From Aquimarina spinulae (GTDB taxonomy: Bacteria > Bacteroidota > Bacteroidia > Flavobacteriales > Flavobacteriaceae): a stretch of DNA of 64,000 nt. Of this stretch, positions 46,605 to 56,424 are shown piece by piece. Each line of letters opens with the position of its first letter. Positions within the stretch are counted from its first letter, which is position 1. Position numbers and translations under genes: made by a program. The notes under the pieces are model-generated. The model was not told where the DNA came from and did not search any database. It saw nothing but the letters and a program-made list of their open reading frames with translations. The DNA lies in NCBI RefSeq assembly GCF_943373825.1, contig NZ_CALSBP010000002.1, forward strand, positions 1,725,501-1,789,500, in the 5' to 3' direction.

Positions 46605-46655
46605 TATTTATTTACATTAAAAATCAAATATATTCCTTTAAGACAATAATTATTA

Positions 46656-47639
46656 ATGAATGCCAAGACAAAAAAAGGGTACAAAATAAAATACGAAACT
46701 GATTCAGGAACTTTGATTCAGGGCAACTCTATCAAATTACTAAACAAAGAATTACGTGATAATTTAAAAGGAAAAGTAAATTTAATAATTACATCTCCTC
46801 CTTTCCCTTTAAACAAAAAAAAGAAATATGGGAATGAAAAAGGGGAAGAATATCTAAAATGGTTTGTTGAGATGGCTCCTATCTTTTCGAACCTTCTAAC
46901 TGAAGATGGTTCATTAGTAATAGAAATAGGCAACTCTTGGGAACCCGAAAGACCTATTCAATCACTGCTACATTTAGAGTGCTTAATGGGATTAGTTAAA
47001 CATCCAGAAGCTAACCTCCGACTAATACAAGAATTTATTTGCTACAATCCTTCTAAACTTCCATCACCTGCACAGTGGGTTACAGTGAATCGTTTAAGAA
47101 CAGTTGATAGCTATACACACATATGGTGGATTGCTAAATCAGACTTTCCAAAAGCAGATAATAGTAAAGTCTTAAGACCATATAGTAAGAGTATGCAAAA
47201 CCTTTTAAAACGACAAAATTATAATTCTGGAAAAAGACCATCTGAACACAACATAAGTGAGAAAGGGTTCTTAAAAGATCACGGCGGTAGTATAGCCCAT
47301 AATTTCTTCGAAATGGAGGCAGTGGATCAAAATAGAGATGTTAGACTTCCTCATAGTGTTTTAAGTTTTTCAAACACAAATTCAAGTGATTATTTCTTAT
47401 CAAAGTGCAGAGAAAAAAACATAACACCGCACCCCGCAAGAATGTCAGGAGGTCTTGTAAATTTTTTCATTCAATTTTTAACTGATGAAGATAACCTTGT
47501 TTTAGATCCATTTGGAGGCAGTAACACAACTGGTTATTGCGCGGAAAAATTGAAAAGAAAGTGGCTCTCTTTTGAATTAGATGACGGATATATTAAACAA
47601 GCAATACTAAGAATGAAAGATCCCATATTAAAAGAATAA
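46656..47639 (+). CDS. DNA methyltransferase (N4-cytosine/N6-adenine, beta-type order)
   Basis: The catalytic motif IV TSPPF occurs early (about residue 45-49) and the AdoMet-binding motif I DPFGGSNTTG late (Asp284), the order of beta-class amino-methyltransferases. The middle region (about 130-235) is the likely target-recognition part. Length 327 is normal. It is the first gene of a five-gene operon and is 12 bases from the HerA gene. It could mark self DNA for the nucleases encoded downstream. Confidence 0.88.
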   Translation: MNAKTKKGYKIKYETDSGTLIQGNSIKLLNKELRDNLKGKVNLIITSPPFPLNKKKKYGNEKGEEYLKWFVEMAPIFSNLLTEDGSLVIEIGNSWEPERPIQSLLHLECLMGLVKHPEANLRLIQEFICYNPSKLPSPAQWVTVNRLRTVDSYTHIWWIAKSDFPKADNSKVLRPYSKSMQNLLKRQNYNSGKRPSEHNISEKGFLKDHGGSIAHNFFEMEAVDQNRDVRLPHSVLSFSNTNSSDYFLSKCREKNITPHPARMSGGLVNFFIQFLTDEDNLVLDPFGGSNTTGYCAEKLKRKWLSFELDDGYIKQAILRMKDPILKE

Positions 47640-47651
47640 AATTAAAAATTT

Positions 47652-49673
47652 ATGAGTAATCTACGACAAGAACTTGAAAGTTTAGCCAAGGTCGATATTT
47701 TTGAAGTCGCTAAAGAAAAAAATAATTTTATTGGAAACCCTTTTAAAATAGATTTCAGCAGGACTAGTATTCTAACGTGTGATTATTGGAAGCATAGTGT
47801 TGGAGGTATAGCTCAGGGATGCTTTTTATTAGCCTTTTATGAGAATGATTTTGATGGAGAGGAAGTACATGAAGCTATACTTTTAAGAGCTTTAAAACCA
47901 TGTTCCATACCTAGCGATAGTAGCGTTATTAATTCTAGAATTGAATATTTTAAAGAAGAAATTAATACAGGTGGAAAAAACAGAGAAATTGACCCTTTCA
48001 CAAGATTTGAATTTAGTTGTTCGGGTTTAGAGTGTGCAATTTTAGGAACATTTTATAAAAACAAAAAAGGGCAAATTGAATTCGGAGCTGACATTGAAAA
48101 TTTTTTTTCTCCTCATCTATATAAGGTTTATAAACCGTCTGATGAATATCTCAGATTTATTGTAAATCTTCGTGATACCGATGGTCCATTGAAACCTAAT
48201 TCTAATTTCAAAATAGGCAAAGTAAGGTATAGCTCTACACGTAAAAACTATTCTGAAGAGGAAGACGAAAAAGAAGAAAATAATAAAGAAAGTGTATATG
48301 TTCACACAAAGGATGTTTTAGGTAAAAGAACAGCACTTTTTGGCATGACTAGAACAGGTAAATCTAATACTATAAAATCTTTAATTGAAGCTACTGTAGA
48401 GCTTTCTGAAAAATCCATCTTAGAATTGGATAAAGTCGAAGAAAAATTTGAAGAAAGTGCTAAACCATTTACTGAAGATGAAGTCCCAAAATATTCTGTA
48501 GGACAAATCATCTTTGATGTCAATGGGGAATATGCTAATAAAAATCTACAAGATGGAACAGCCATTTTTGAAAAATATTCATCTAATACTAAAAGATATA
48601 GCATTCTTGACAAAGAGCAAGAAGGGTTTTCAATAATGAAGGTTAATTTTTATAAAGATATTCAAACTGGATTTGAATATCTTCTTGAGTTTCTCCGAGA
48701 AGATAATAGTACTTTTTTAACAGGATTTAAGGTAATAGATTTTACAAGACCAGAAGAAAAAGATTATAATGGATGGAACATTTATAATAAGCATAAATCT
48801 ATCTATCTCTGTTGTTTAAAAAAGGCAGGTTTTGCCCCACCAATCTCTATAAAGGTTAAAATCAAGTCGAATGATAAGATAAATTCCATGATCAAAGAGT
48901 TTGATAAAGATTATGTACATCCTGCTGAACTTACTTTAGAAGAAGTCTATTATTTCTGGGAAATTATTTGGAAAAATAGAGACCATAAGTGTTTTACGGA
49001 ACTAAAGAAAGCTAACAAAGGAAACGACTGGTTAACTGAAGAAATTAGATCATTATTAGTCATGCTATTTCAGAAAAAAGAAAGTGGTCAAATGGTAGGT
49101 GGTTATCAAAAGTTTAAAGTCGCCTTAAAGCTGCATACAAGTTCGATTAATTCATCTTTTCAAAGAGATATTGTGACCCACCTAAGAAAAGGTGGGATTG
49201 TCATAGTAGATTTGTCCCAAGGTAGTCGCGAGGTGCAGCAGATTTTTTCTGAAAAGATTTGTTTAAGTGTATTTAATAGTTCTATGAATAGGTTTATTAA
49301 AGCAAAACCAAATAACTTCATCCAATTTTATTTTGAAGAAGCCCACAATTTATTTCCCAAGAAAGAGGATAAAGACTTAAGCCAAATTTATAATAAAATT
49401 GCTAAAGAAGGAGCTAAACTTAATTTAGGGATGATGTATGCAACCCAAGAAGTGAGTTCAATTAGCTCAAATATTTTGAAGAACACACAAAATTGGTTTA
49501 TTGCTCACTTAAATAATGAGGATGAAATTAAAGAGCTTAGAAAGTTCTATGACTTCAGTGATTTTGCAGATTCACTAATAAGGTTTAGTGCAAAAAATGA
49601 TAAGGGGTATGTCCGAATGAAAACCTATTCAAACCCTTTTATAGTGCCAACTCAAATTAAAAAATTTGTTTAA
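47652..49673 (+). CDS. HerA-type ATPase (DUF87 helicase/translocase)
   Basis: An N-terminal HAS-barrel-like region (to about 200) precedes a RecA-type motor with Walker A GMTRTGKSN (Lys237), a long insertion (about 245-480), Walker B-like FIQFYFEEAHNLFP, sensor-type MMYATQEVSS and a C-terminal arginine region. HerA forms hexameric rings that translocate double-stranded DNA and usually work with a NurA nuclease, which the next gene appears to encode. A poly-acidic linker (EEEDEKEEN) lies near 205-215. Confidence 0.88.
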   Translation: MSNLRQELESLAKVDIFEVAKEKNNFIGNPFKIDFSRTSILTCDYWKHSVGGIAQGCFLLAFYENDFDGEEVHEAILLRALKPCSIPSDSSVINSRIEYFKEEINTGGKNREIDPFTRFEFSCSGLECAILGTFYKNKKGQIEFGADIENFFSPHLYKVYKPSDEYLRFIVNLRDTDGPLKPNSNFKIGKVRYSSTRKNYSEEEDEKEENNKESVYVHTKDVLGKRTALFGMTRTGKSNTIKSLIEATVELSEKSILELDKVEEKFEESAKPFTEDEVPKYSVGQIIFDVNGEYANKNLQDGTAIFEKYSSNTKRYSILDKEQEGFSIMKVNFYKDIQTGFEYLLEFLREDNSTFLTGFKVIDFTRPEEKDYNGWNIYNKHKSIYLCCLKKAGFAPPISIKVKIKSNDKINSMIKEFDKDYVHPAELTLEEVYYFWEIIWKNRDHKCFTELKKANKGNDWLTEEIRSLLVMLFQKKESGQMVGGYQKFKVALKLHTSSINSSFQRDIVTHLRKGGIVIVDLSQGSREVQQIFSEKICLSVFNSSMNRFIKAKPNNFIQFYFEEAHNLFPKKEDKDLSQIYNKIAKEGAKLNLGMMYATQEVSSISSNILKNTQNWFIAHLNNEDEIKELRKFYDFSDFADSLIRFSAKNDKGYVRMKTYSNPFIVPTQIKKFV

Positions 49674-49677
49674 GCTT

Positions 49678-51027
49678 ATGTCTGATAATAAAAGTTTTGA
49701 GCGAGGAAGTAGAATTTCACATAGCTATATAATAAATGATGCAGAAGTAAAAGAGTATTTAAACAATTGTGAGATTCCAATCGAAGCAGAAAATGTAGAT
49801 TTAAATGATAGTCTAAAACACAATATAATATACCCGCGGAAAAATACTATAGAATTTATAGTTACGGTTGATGGTGAGAGTACGACTATTCCTGTAAAGA
49901 AAAGTTTTCCTTCTTCATTAATTACTTTTTTCCAATTCGGATCGCTTCTTATTCAAGGTTCCCATTTAGATGAAATGGAACAAAAACCTTTTGTTTCACC
50001 ATCAGACGTTAATCAATTAAAAAAAATAGAGAGAGAAAAATTTGTATTACCAACTAAAAATGTCGCGTTAAAAAAGGGAGTAGATTTTAGAACAATAGTT
50101 AGAGAAGCTATTCATGAATTCTTTAAAAAAGAGCATTCAGGAAATACACCTCTTCTAGCCACGTTATATTGGTTCATATTCAGATGTTATGATAAAACCT
50201 TAACTAAATCGTTTCATGAACTCTCAAAATGCCCACATTGTGAAACAAAGGATATTCATCTAGAAAGGGAAAAGATTGATTTTTCTAATTATTCTTGGAG
50301 TTGTACAGTTGATAAGTGTAAAAAAGAAATACTAATTACCGATGTATTCAGGCTCTTTGAAAAGGTTGACAAACACGAAAATGCTGATGCAACCTCTATA
50401 ACAACTTATTTAGAGAATGTTGTTGAAAGTTTTTTTATAGTCCATACTATTAAAAGTTTATTGGAAATTGAAGATGGATTGGTAAATCGTTTTTTATTTG
50501 TTAAAGACGGACCTTTGAGTTTTAGTGGAGAGACAGCGAATATGAATAGTCTAATGCAAAATTTAATAACTTACCTAAACAAAAGTAAAAGAATTAACTT
50601 GGTAGGTGTAGAAAATTCAGGGCCATTTGTGGATCATGCACGACAGATAAAAGATAATTTAGATCCGGGTCAAGTATTTCTTTTAAATAACGAACATATA
50701 TATAACTATATAAAATTTGGTAACCCTAAAGAACAACGTTATGGTAGTACATCATATTATAGTGGCAAATTTATTTATAAATCATTTGATGAAAGAATAT
50801 ATGTCTTAACCCTACCCGTTGAGAATCACAATACTTATTACGATCAACCAGAATTAGGTGACTTAAACAATATTGAAGAAATTCTTATGAATATTGATAA
50901 GTTAAGATGTGATATTTATGAAAACGCTATAATTCCAGTTGCTATTGCCAATAAACTTATCTCACTAACCAATCATCCAAGCACAGATATATTGGAGCGA
51001 TTTGCAAAAAAATCTATGGGAAGATGA
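49678..51027 (+). CDS. NurA-like nuclease with zinc ribbon
   Basis: I start at ATG 49678; the longer frame begins with TTG inside herA. Two Asp motifs spaced as in NurA are visible: FIVTVDGES (Asp65) and LFVKDGPLSF (about 275), followed by VGVENSGPFVDHARQI. Between them is an inserted zinc ribbon (CPHC...WSCTVDKC, about 185-215). NurA nucleases resect DNA ends within a HerA ring. Family assignment rests on these patterns and the gene order, since NurA sequences diverge strongly. It overlaps the next gene by four bases. Confidence 0.7.
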   Translation: MSDNKSFERGSRISHSYIINDAEVKEYLNNCEIPIEAENVDLNDSLKHNIIYPRKNTIEFIVTVDGESTTIPVKKSFPSSLITFFQFGSLLIQGSHLDEMEQKPFVSPSDVNQLKKIEREKFVLPTKNVALKKGVDFRTIVREAIHEFFKKEHSGNTPLLATLYWFIFRCYDKTLTKSFHELSKCPHCETKDIHLEREKIDFSNYSWSCTVDKCKKEILITDVFRLFEKVDKHENADATSITTYLENVVESFFIVHTIKSLLEIEDGLVNRFLFVKDGPLSFSGETANMNSLMQNLITYLNKSKRINLVGVENSGPFVDHARQIKDNLDPGQVFLLNNEHIYNYIKFGNPKEQRYGSTSYYSGKFIYKSFDERIYVLTLPVENHNTYYDQPELGDLNNIEEILMNIDKLRCDIYENAIIPVAIANKLISLTNHPSTDILERFAKKSMGR

Positions 51028-53141
51028 TAAAGATTGAAAAACAAAATGAGCCGGAATTTCTATCCTCGCAAACTGTTGAGTTGGCGAAGGAAAAAATGGA
51101 GGAATTTTTCACTTCTAAAAATAGAAGTCAAAAACGATATAATTGGCCTTTTAATAAAGAAATAGATAACCAGCTAAAAAGTCATCTTCATAATGAATTT
51201 CATGGAAAGTGTGGATACTGTGAAATTAAAATACAATCTCCTCAATTAGGTACAATTGATAGATATAGACCCAATAATGGAGTAAGAGACAAAAAGGAAT
51301 ACTATCAAGATTTATATTGGTGGTTAAACTTTAATTGGGAAAATTTAATCTATTCTTGTAAGGAATGTAACCAATATAAAGGAAACTATTTTCCCATTAA
51401 AGGAGTCAGAGCATTAGACAGAAAAAATAATTTTAAAAGTGAACACAGACTTTTGTTAAATCCACATCTAGATGAACCTAACAACCATCTAGGATACCAA
51501 ATACATGGGAAACCTTATCATATTCATGCAATTTCGGATGTAGGTAATCAAACTATAGAATTATTACGTCTGAATAGAACAAACCTTATTGAAGGTAGAA
51601 TAACGGCAAAAAACGAAATAGCTGAATCAATTAAATTATTTATTAGTGATACATCAAATAAGATAGTTAAAAATCGTTTGCGTAATATCTTTGAATTACA
51701 AGATCTTACTGAGGAATTTTTATCTTATAAAAGACAGGTTTTAATAAATGAAATAGATTCAACCCCTTTTTTAGGGGAATTATTAGGTCTGGAGGATTAT
51801 ACAGATGAAAAAAGTTTAATTGAAAAATTTGATTCTTCTTCGAGGGAAGCTTTTTCCAAAGCTGATGTTATAACTAGTGATTATTTTCCTATTGAATATG
51901 CACATATCAAAAACTTTAAATCGATTGATGACCTCAGAATTAATTTTAAAGATGATGAGTTAAATAAAAAATCTTGGTTATTCTTACTTGGTGAAAATGG
52001 AGTTGGAAAAAGTTCTATACTTCAGGCAATAGCTGTTGGTTTAAAGCTAGATAAAAAAAATATAGATAAAAATATAATTCATTCTTTGATTAAGAAAGGG
52101 AAACAAACTTCTGAAATTATAATCAAGGAAAGAAATAGTGAAAATATTATCAAAACTAAGCTAGTACGTAAATCGGGTACAGTTGAACAAAGTGGTAGTT
52201 TTAATTCTTATTTAATTGGCTATGGTTCATTAAGACTTTCAGTTGATGAAATAGAAAGTAATTCAAAAAAGGATACCTCAAAAATTAGTTACCAAAATCT
52301 ATTCAAACCAACTAAAGCTTTGAACGATGTAACTAAATGGCTTAGATCGATACATAAAAAGGATAAAGATTTTTTTGATCGTATAGCATTTTCAATAAAA
52401 CAATTATTGCCACATGACAATTTGGATAATACACTCTCAATTAAAAGCAATAATATTATTCTTGGTGATTCAGACTCATTATTTGGTGAATTAAGTGATG
52501 GATATAAGAGTACTATAATCTTAGCTATTGATATGATGATGAAACTCTCAGGCGCTCATTCCGATATGGATAAAATGTCCGGAATTGTAATTGTTGATGA
52601 ATTAGGAAATCAATTACACCCAAGATGGCAAATGCGAATTGTAAAACAGTTACGGAAAGTATTTCCTAATATAAATTTTATTATATCTACACATCATCCT
52701 CTTTGTTTAAGAGGGGCTGAGAAAGATGAAATATTATTATTAAAGAATATAGAAAATCAAGTAATAGCTGATTCTGAACTACCAAATCCAGCGACTTTAA
52801 GAGTTGATCAGATTTTAGCTTCAGAGTTTTTTGGCTTGAGTAGCCACATAGATCCCAAAATAGAAGCTAAATTTAATAGATATTATGAATTATTAGCAAA
52901 GAATGATAAGGTTAAGGATGAAGAAAAGATAGAGATAGACCAGTTAAAAGATTTTTTAAGAAATAAAAAACAATTAGGCAATTCTTTAAGAGAGGAATTA
53001 ATGTATGCTGTAATAGATAAATTATTAGCAGAAAAAGTCTCTTTTAATAAAAATTCAATAGATAGAGATACCTTAAAAGAGGAAGCTATTAGAAGAGTAA
53101 AAGAAGTTTGGAAGAATTTAAATCTTGATGATAATGATTAA
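51024..53141 (+). CDS. HNH endonuclease-AAA ATPase fusion (Septu-like parts)
   Basis: The N-terminal 200 residues carry an HNH domain of the PtuB/TIGR02646 type: CGYC (Cys63, Cys66), IDRYRP, WENLIYSCKECNQYKGN (Cys112, Cys115) and LLLNPHLDEP. From about 290 to 600 is an SMC/RecF-like ATPase of the PtuA/OLD kind: Walker A LLGENGVGKSS (Lys329), ABC-like LSDGYKS, Walker B GIVIVDELGNQLHP (Asp525) and STHHPL. In Septu these are two proteins; here they are one, nuclease first. It overlaps its neighbours by 4 and 14 bases. Confidence 0.85.
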   Translation: MIKIEKQNEPEFLSSQTVELAKEKMEEFFTSKNRSQKRYNWPFNKEIDNQLKSHLHNEFHGKCGYCEIKIQSPQLGTIDRYRPNNGVRDKKEYYQDLYWWLNFNWENLIYSCKECNQYKGNYFPIKGVRALDRKNNFKSEHRLLLNPHLDEPNNHLGYQIHGKPYHIHAISDVGNQTIELLRLNRTNLIEGRITAKNEIAESIKLFISDTSNKIVKNRLRNIFELQDLTEEFLSYKRQVLINEIDSTPFLGELLGLEDYTDEKSLIEKFDSSSREAFSKADVITSDYFPIEYAHIKNFKSIDDLRINFKDDELNKKSWLFLLGENGVGKSSILQAIAVGLKLDKKNIDKNIIHSLIKKGKQTSEIIIKERNSENIIKTKLVRKSGTVEQSGSFNSYLIGYGSLRLSVDEIESNSKKDTSKISYQNLFKPTKALNDVTKWLRSIHKKDKDFFDRIAFSIKQLLPHDNLDNTLSIKSNNIILGDSDSLFGELSDGYKSTIILAIDMMMKLSGAHSDMDKMSGIVIVDELGNQLHPRWQMRIVKQLRKVFPNINFIISTHHPLCLRGAEKDEILLLKNIENQVIADSELPNPATLRVDQILASEFFGLSSHIDPKIEAKFNRYYELLAKNDKVKDEEKIEIDQLKDFLRNKKQLGNSLREELMYAVIDKLLAEKVSFNKNSIDRDTLKEEAIRRVKEVWKNLNLDDND

Positions 53142-54090
53142 TGTTAAAAGATTAAGATGTCCAGATATTCTAAAAACCAATGCAAACCCTGAAAGCAAAG
53201 GTGAGTGGGAAACCAAAGATGCCATAGAATATTATCGAGATGCGGGAAATCTACAAAAAAAATACAAAAAGACAGGAAAAAAAGGAGATAGGACAAAACA
53301 AAGTTATTCGATATATACTCATAAAACTGTTAGAAATAAACTAAAAAAAATGTTTCATGATAAATGTGCGTATTGCGAAAGTAAAATAACAGCAATCTAT
53401 AATGGAGATATTGAACATTTTAGACCTAAAGGTAAAATTCAAGAAGCTAGCCCATCCAAACCAGGTTATTTTTGGTTAGCTTCAGAATGGGAAAATTTGT
53501 TATTTGCTTGCCCATTTTGTAACCAAACTAATACACACGAATTCAAAAACGGCGAAAAAGTTGAAGAAGCTGTGTTTGGCAAATTAGATCAATTCCCCTT
53601 ATTGTCTGAAAATCATAGACTTAATCACACTCATGGAACCACTTATTTTTCTAATAAAGAATTATATTCTCAATCATTTGACCAAGAGGAATCAGAAAGG
53701 TTATTGCTAAACCCTTGTAAGGATGAAAATATTGAGAAGTATTTTAAATATGATGATCATGGTGCGATAATAATTAACGACAATTTAAATCCGACAGAAG
53801 AAAAACGAGCGCAAACATCAATTTTCACATACGCATTACACAGATTACCTCTAACATTCGCAAGAGAAGAAAAAGTAATTGAAATTAAAGCACAAATTCG
53901 AAGAGTAGAAATTGCAGTAAAAAATTATAGTGACAATTTAGATACAACTGACGAGAAAAAAGTTTGGTTCGAGGGAATAATGCGTGAAGAAATGAAGATC
54001 CTTAAGAAATTTAAAGACATAAATCAAGAATATGCTGGACTTGCAAGACACATAATTAGCAAATATTTTGATGAAGCTAAATTTTTATGA
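53128..54090 (+). CDS. Second HNH endonuclease, PtuB/TIGR02646-like
   Basis: Begins at ATG 53128 (or ATG 53134) inside the end of the preceding gene. HNH features: CAYC (about 80-83), GDIEHFRPKG, WENLLFACPFCNQTN and LLLNPCKDE, the same scheme as the N-terminal domain of its neighbour, so the operon encodes two related nucleases. In retron- and Septu-type defence, such HNH proteins are the effectors. No membrane segment or signal. Confidence 0.85.
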   Translation: MIMINVKRLRCPDILKTNANPESKGEWETKDAIEYYRDAGNLQKKYKKTGKKGDRTKQSYSIYTHKTVRNKLKKMFHDKCAYCESKITAIYNGDIEHFRPKGKIQEASPSKPGYFWLASEWENLLFACPFCNQTNTHEFKNGEKVEEAVFGKLDQFPLLSENHRLNHTHGTTYFSNKELYSQSFDQEESERLLLNPCKDENIEKYFKYDDHGAIIINDNLNPTEEKRAQTSIFTYALHRLPLTFAREEKVIEIKAQIRRVEIAVKNYSDNLDTTDEKKVWFEGIMREEMKILKKFKDINQEYAGLARHIISKYFDEAKFL

Positions 54091-54624
54091 ATCGGATTAA
54101 AGTAAATAAACTTAAAAAGAATCGGTTCTTTATTTAAAAAGCAACTTTAAGCCAAATAAAAACACACCCTCAACCGCTTGATAAAGTAGCTAAACCCTTT
54201 TTTAAACTAAACCCAATCACCTTATTTACAATTAGTTATGTTAAAAAAATTGAATTGTGTAATTTTCTTTTTATAACCATAGAAATCTATAATTTTTGAC
54301 TTCAAAATAAAAAAACTACCACATAAACCTCCCACCTGAATTATGACAAATTTTAAAATTATGGAGTAGTTATTCAAATAAAGTTTTCATCATTTTTATT
54401 GTCCAAAATCTATATCTCCATCCCCATCAAAAGATATATTATCATTGAAGAAATCATAAAATATATAAGGTTAATTCTTAATAAATTAATATATTTATAA
54501 CACCCACAAAATCCCCACCTAATTTGTTTTAATCAATTAAGTATTAAACATTTCTGTTTTATACATTTTTTTGTCGTCATCATTGCACTGAAACATTCAT
54601 ATAATTTCAAAAAAAATTATTCTT
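54091..54624. other. Junction between the two island modules
   Basis: No gene is seen. The stretch 54283-54320 resembles 57965-58002 near the right end of the island (about 31 of 37 positions), and the following CCTGAATTATG resembles CTTGAATTATGG at the left end (46387). A weak stem (AAAGAATCGGTTCTTT) lies at about 54116-54131 and could end the defence transcript. The promoter of the next gene should lie in 54500-54620. Confidence 0.45.
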
Positions 54625-56406
54625 ATGAACAAAAGCGTAATGTTATTATTGATTTTATCATCTTTTGTAGGCTTTGGTCAAAGGAAAACAGATAAAACCA
54701 TCACATTAAATACACAAACGGGTAAAATTAGTGATGCTGACAAGCTTAAAATTCCATTTGATGAAGCCTTCTATATAACAGGAACCTTCACGAAAAGAGA
54801 GGTCAGTTCAGTACAATTAAAATATAAAATAAAAGGCTTTTGTAAAAAGAATAACGACCAGAAGAAAAATGATACTAAACAACAAAGAGATAATACTGAA
54901 CTTGGAAAAGATAGTATTATCAAATGTAATTACTACAAAAAGAAAGATCACTACTATCTCACAGATAATATCTATCCTATAGATTCTGATGGGTATATAA
55001 AGTTCCCAAAGACGAAAGTTGGCGAAAACAAAACTTTTGAAATTTTAATGGACCCTCTGCACGATAATGAAATATATATTCTGGAATTTACATTCTTTGA
55101 AAAAGTAGCTCTAGGTGAGAAAGTTCAAAAGACATTAAAACAAGAAATCCTTTCCGAGATTAACAAAACTTATGATCCAAAGAAAAATAAAATAGATGGA
55201 GGAGATTTTAAAGAATTAAATAAAAAATTAGAACAAATTGTAATTAAAAAATTAAAATCAGGTAAACTCTATGATGAAACTAATGAACCAATAAACTTAC
55301 AGCAACAGATCAGCGAAAACCTTGAGATAGATGCAGTCTTTAAAACAGCTAGTAAGAAAAATAATATCATTTATGCAATTTATGAGCAACTAAAATATGA
55401 AAGCAATTTTAATGCTTTTTCAATCGAAGAATTGATGAATTCTTTAGATCAAAAACGGGACACCATCTTGAGTGCAATTTCGAACATTTTAGACAAAAAA
55501 GAATTCGAAAAAAAAATAAAAAAACCAACAAATTCAGTAATAGATGAAAAAGCTACTTTGGAAAGTATGCTAAGTTTTATTTCAGACGATTTATACAGAT
55601 GGTCTTCCACATCGTTTCAGAACCCTGATACTTATATTTCTAACAGTTATATTCTGGAAATATTAATGGGTAGAGGAAAAATAGTTGGAAACATCATTAA
55701 AAACACCAACAAAAAATATGATTTAAAAAGTGGTCAGCTCTTACTTTCTACTTTTATCAACTTACAAAATATCAGGTACTCCAATAAATCAAGTGTAATA
55801 AATAAAAAGACATTATCAGATATTATTTCAAATCTAGAAAAATGGTGTGTACATATAGATAATATTGATAAAAACACAGGTATTCTAAGTAATCTGACTA
55901 ACAATTTTAAAGACTTATACACGAATGCTTATACTAAATATAAATTAACATTACCGATACATACAATCGAAAACATTGAAACAAAAGAGTCAAATTATTT
56001 TGGTTTTGATATTGGTTTAATGGTTGCCCCAAGTATTGGCTCTACTTTTTTCTTTGAAGGAGTAAATTTTCATATTAGACCGGTTAACAGGCATACAAAA
56101 TTTTCTCAGTTAAAACATAGTGATAGGATCTGGAAAAAATTAAGTTTTTTTCTGGGGATTGCACAAAGAATTGGTTCTTATGAAGATGATAGCTACAAAG
56201 AATTAATAGGAGTTGGTTCTCCATTTGTAGGTGCAGGTTGGCGTTTCCATAAAGGGTTCAGATTAAATGGAGGAATAATGTGGTATAAAGTAGATAATCA
56301 ACATCCATTAATTACAGAAAGTTCTGTTAATCACACTTACTTTTTATCGTTATCAGTAGATGCATCTTTTAAAGATATTATAAAAACAATAGCCGGGATA
56401 AAGTAA
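54625..56406 (+). CDS. Hypothetical exported protein with C-terminal beta-barrel-like part, 593 aa
   Basis: A signal peptide (MNKSVMLLLILSSFVGFG) is present. The middle (about 170-440) is Lys/Asn-rich and helical. The last 130 residues alternate polar and hydrophobic positions with many Gly and aromatics (YFGFDIGLMVAPSIGS, FVGAGWRF, GGIMWYKV), as in outer-membrane barrel strands, and end soon after SVDASF. No family recognised. It heads a three-gene unit with 18- and 1-base gaps. Confidence 0.75.
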   Translation: MNKSVMLLLILSSFVGFGQRKTDKTITLNTQTGKISDADKLKIPFDEAFYITGTFTKREVSSVQLKYKIKGFCKKNNDQKKNDTKQQRDNTELGKDSIIKCNYYKKKDHYYLTDNIYPIDSDGYIKFPKTKVGENKTFEILMDPLHDNEIYILEFTFFEKVALGEKVQKTLKQEILSEINKTYDPKKNKIDGGDFKELNKKLEQIVIKKLKSGKLYDETNEPINLQQQISENLEIDAVFKTASKKNNIIYAIYEQLKYESNFNAFSIEELMNSLDQKRDTILSAISNILDKKEFEKKIKKPTNSVIDEKATLESMLSFISDDLYRWSSTSFQNPDTYISNSYILEILMGRGKIVGNIIKNTNKKYDLKSGQLLLSTFINLQNIRYSNKSSVINKKTLSDIISNLEKWCVHIDNIDKNTGILSNLTNNFKDLYTNAYTKYKLTLPIHTIENIETKESNYFGFDIGLMVAPSIGSTFFFEGVNFHIRPVNRHTKFSQLKHSDRIWKKLSFFLGIAQRIGSYEDDSYKELIGVGSPFVGAGWRFHKGFRLNGGIMWYKVDNQHPLITESSVNHTYFLSLSVDASFKDIIKTIAGIK

Positions 56407-56424
56407 CATAAACTATAAATTAAT

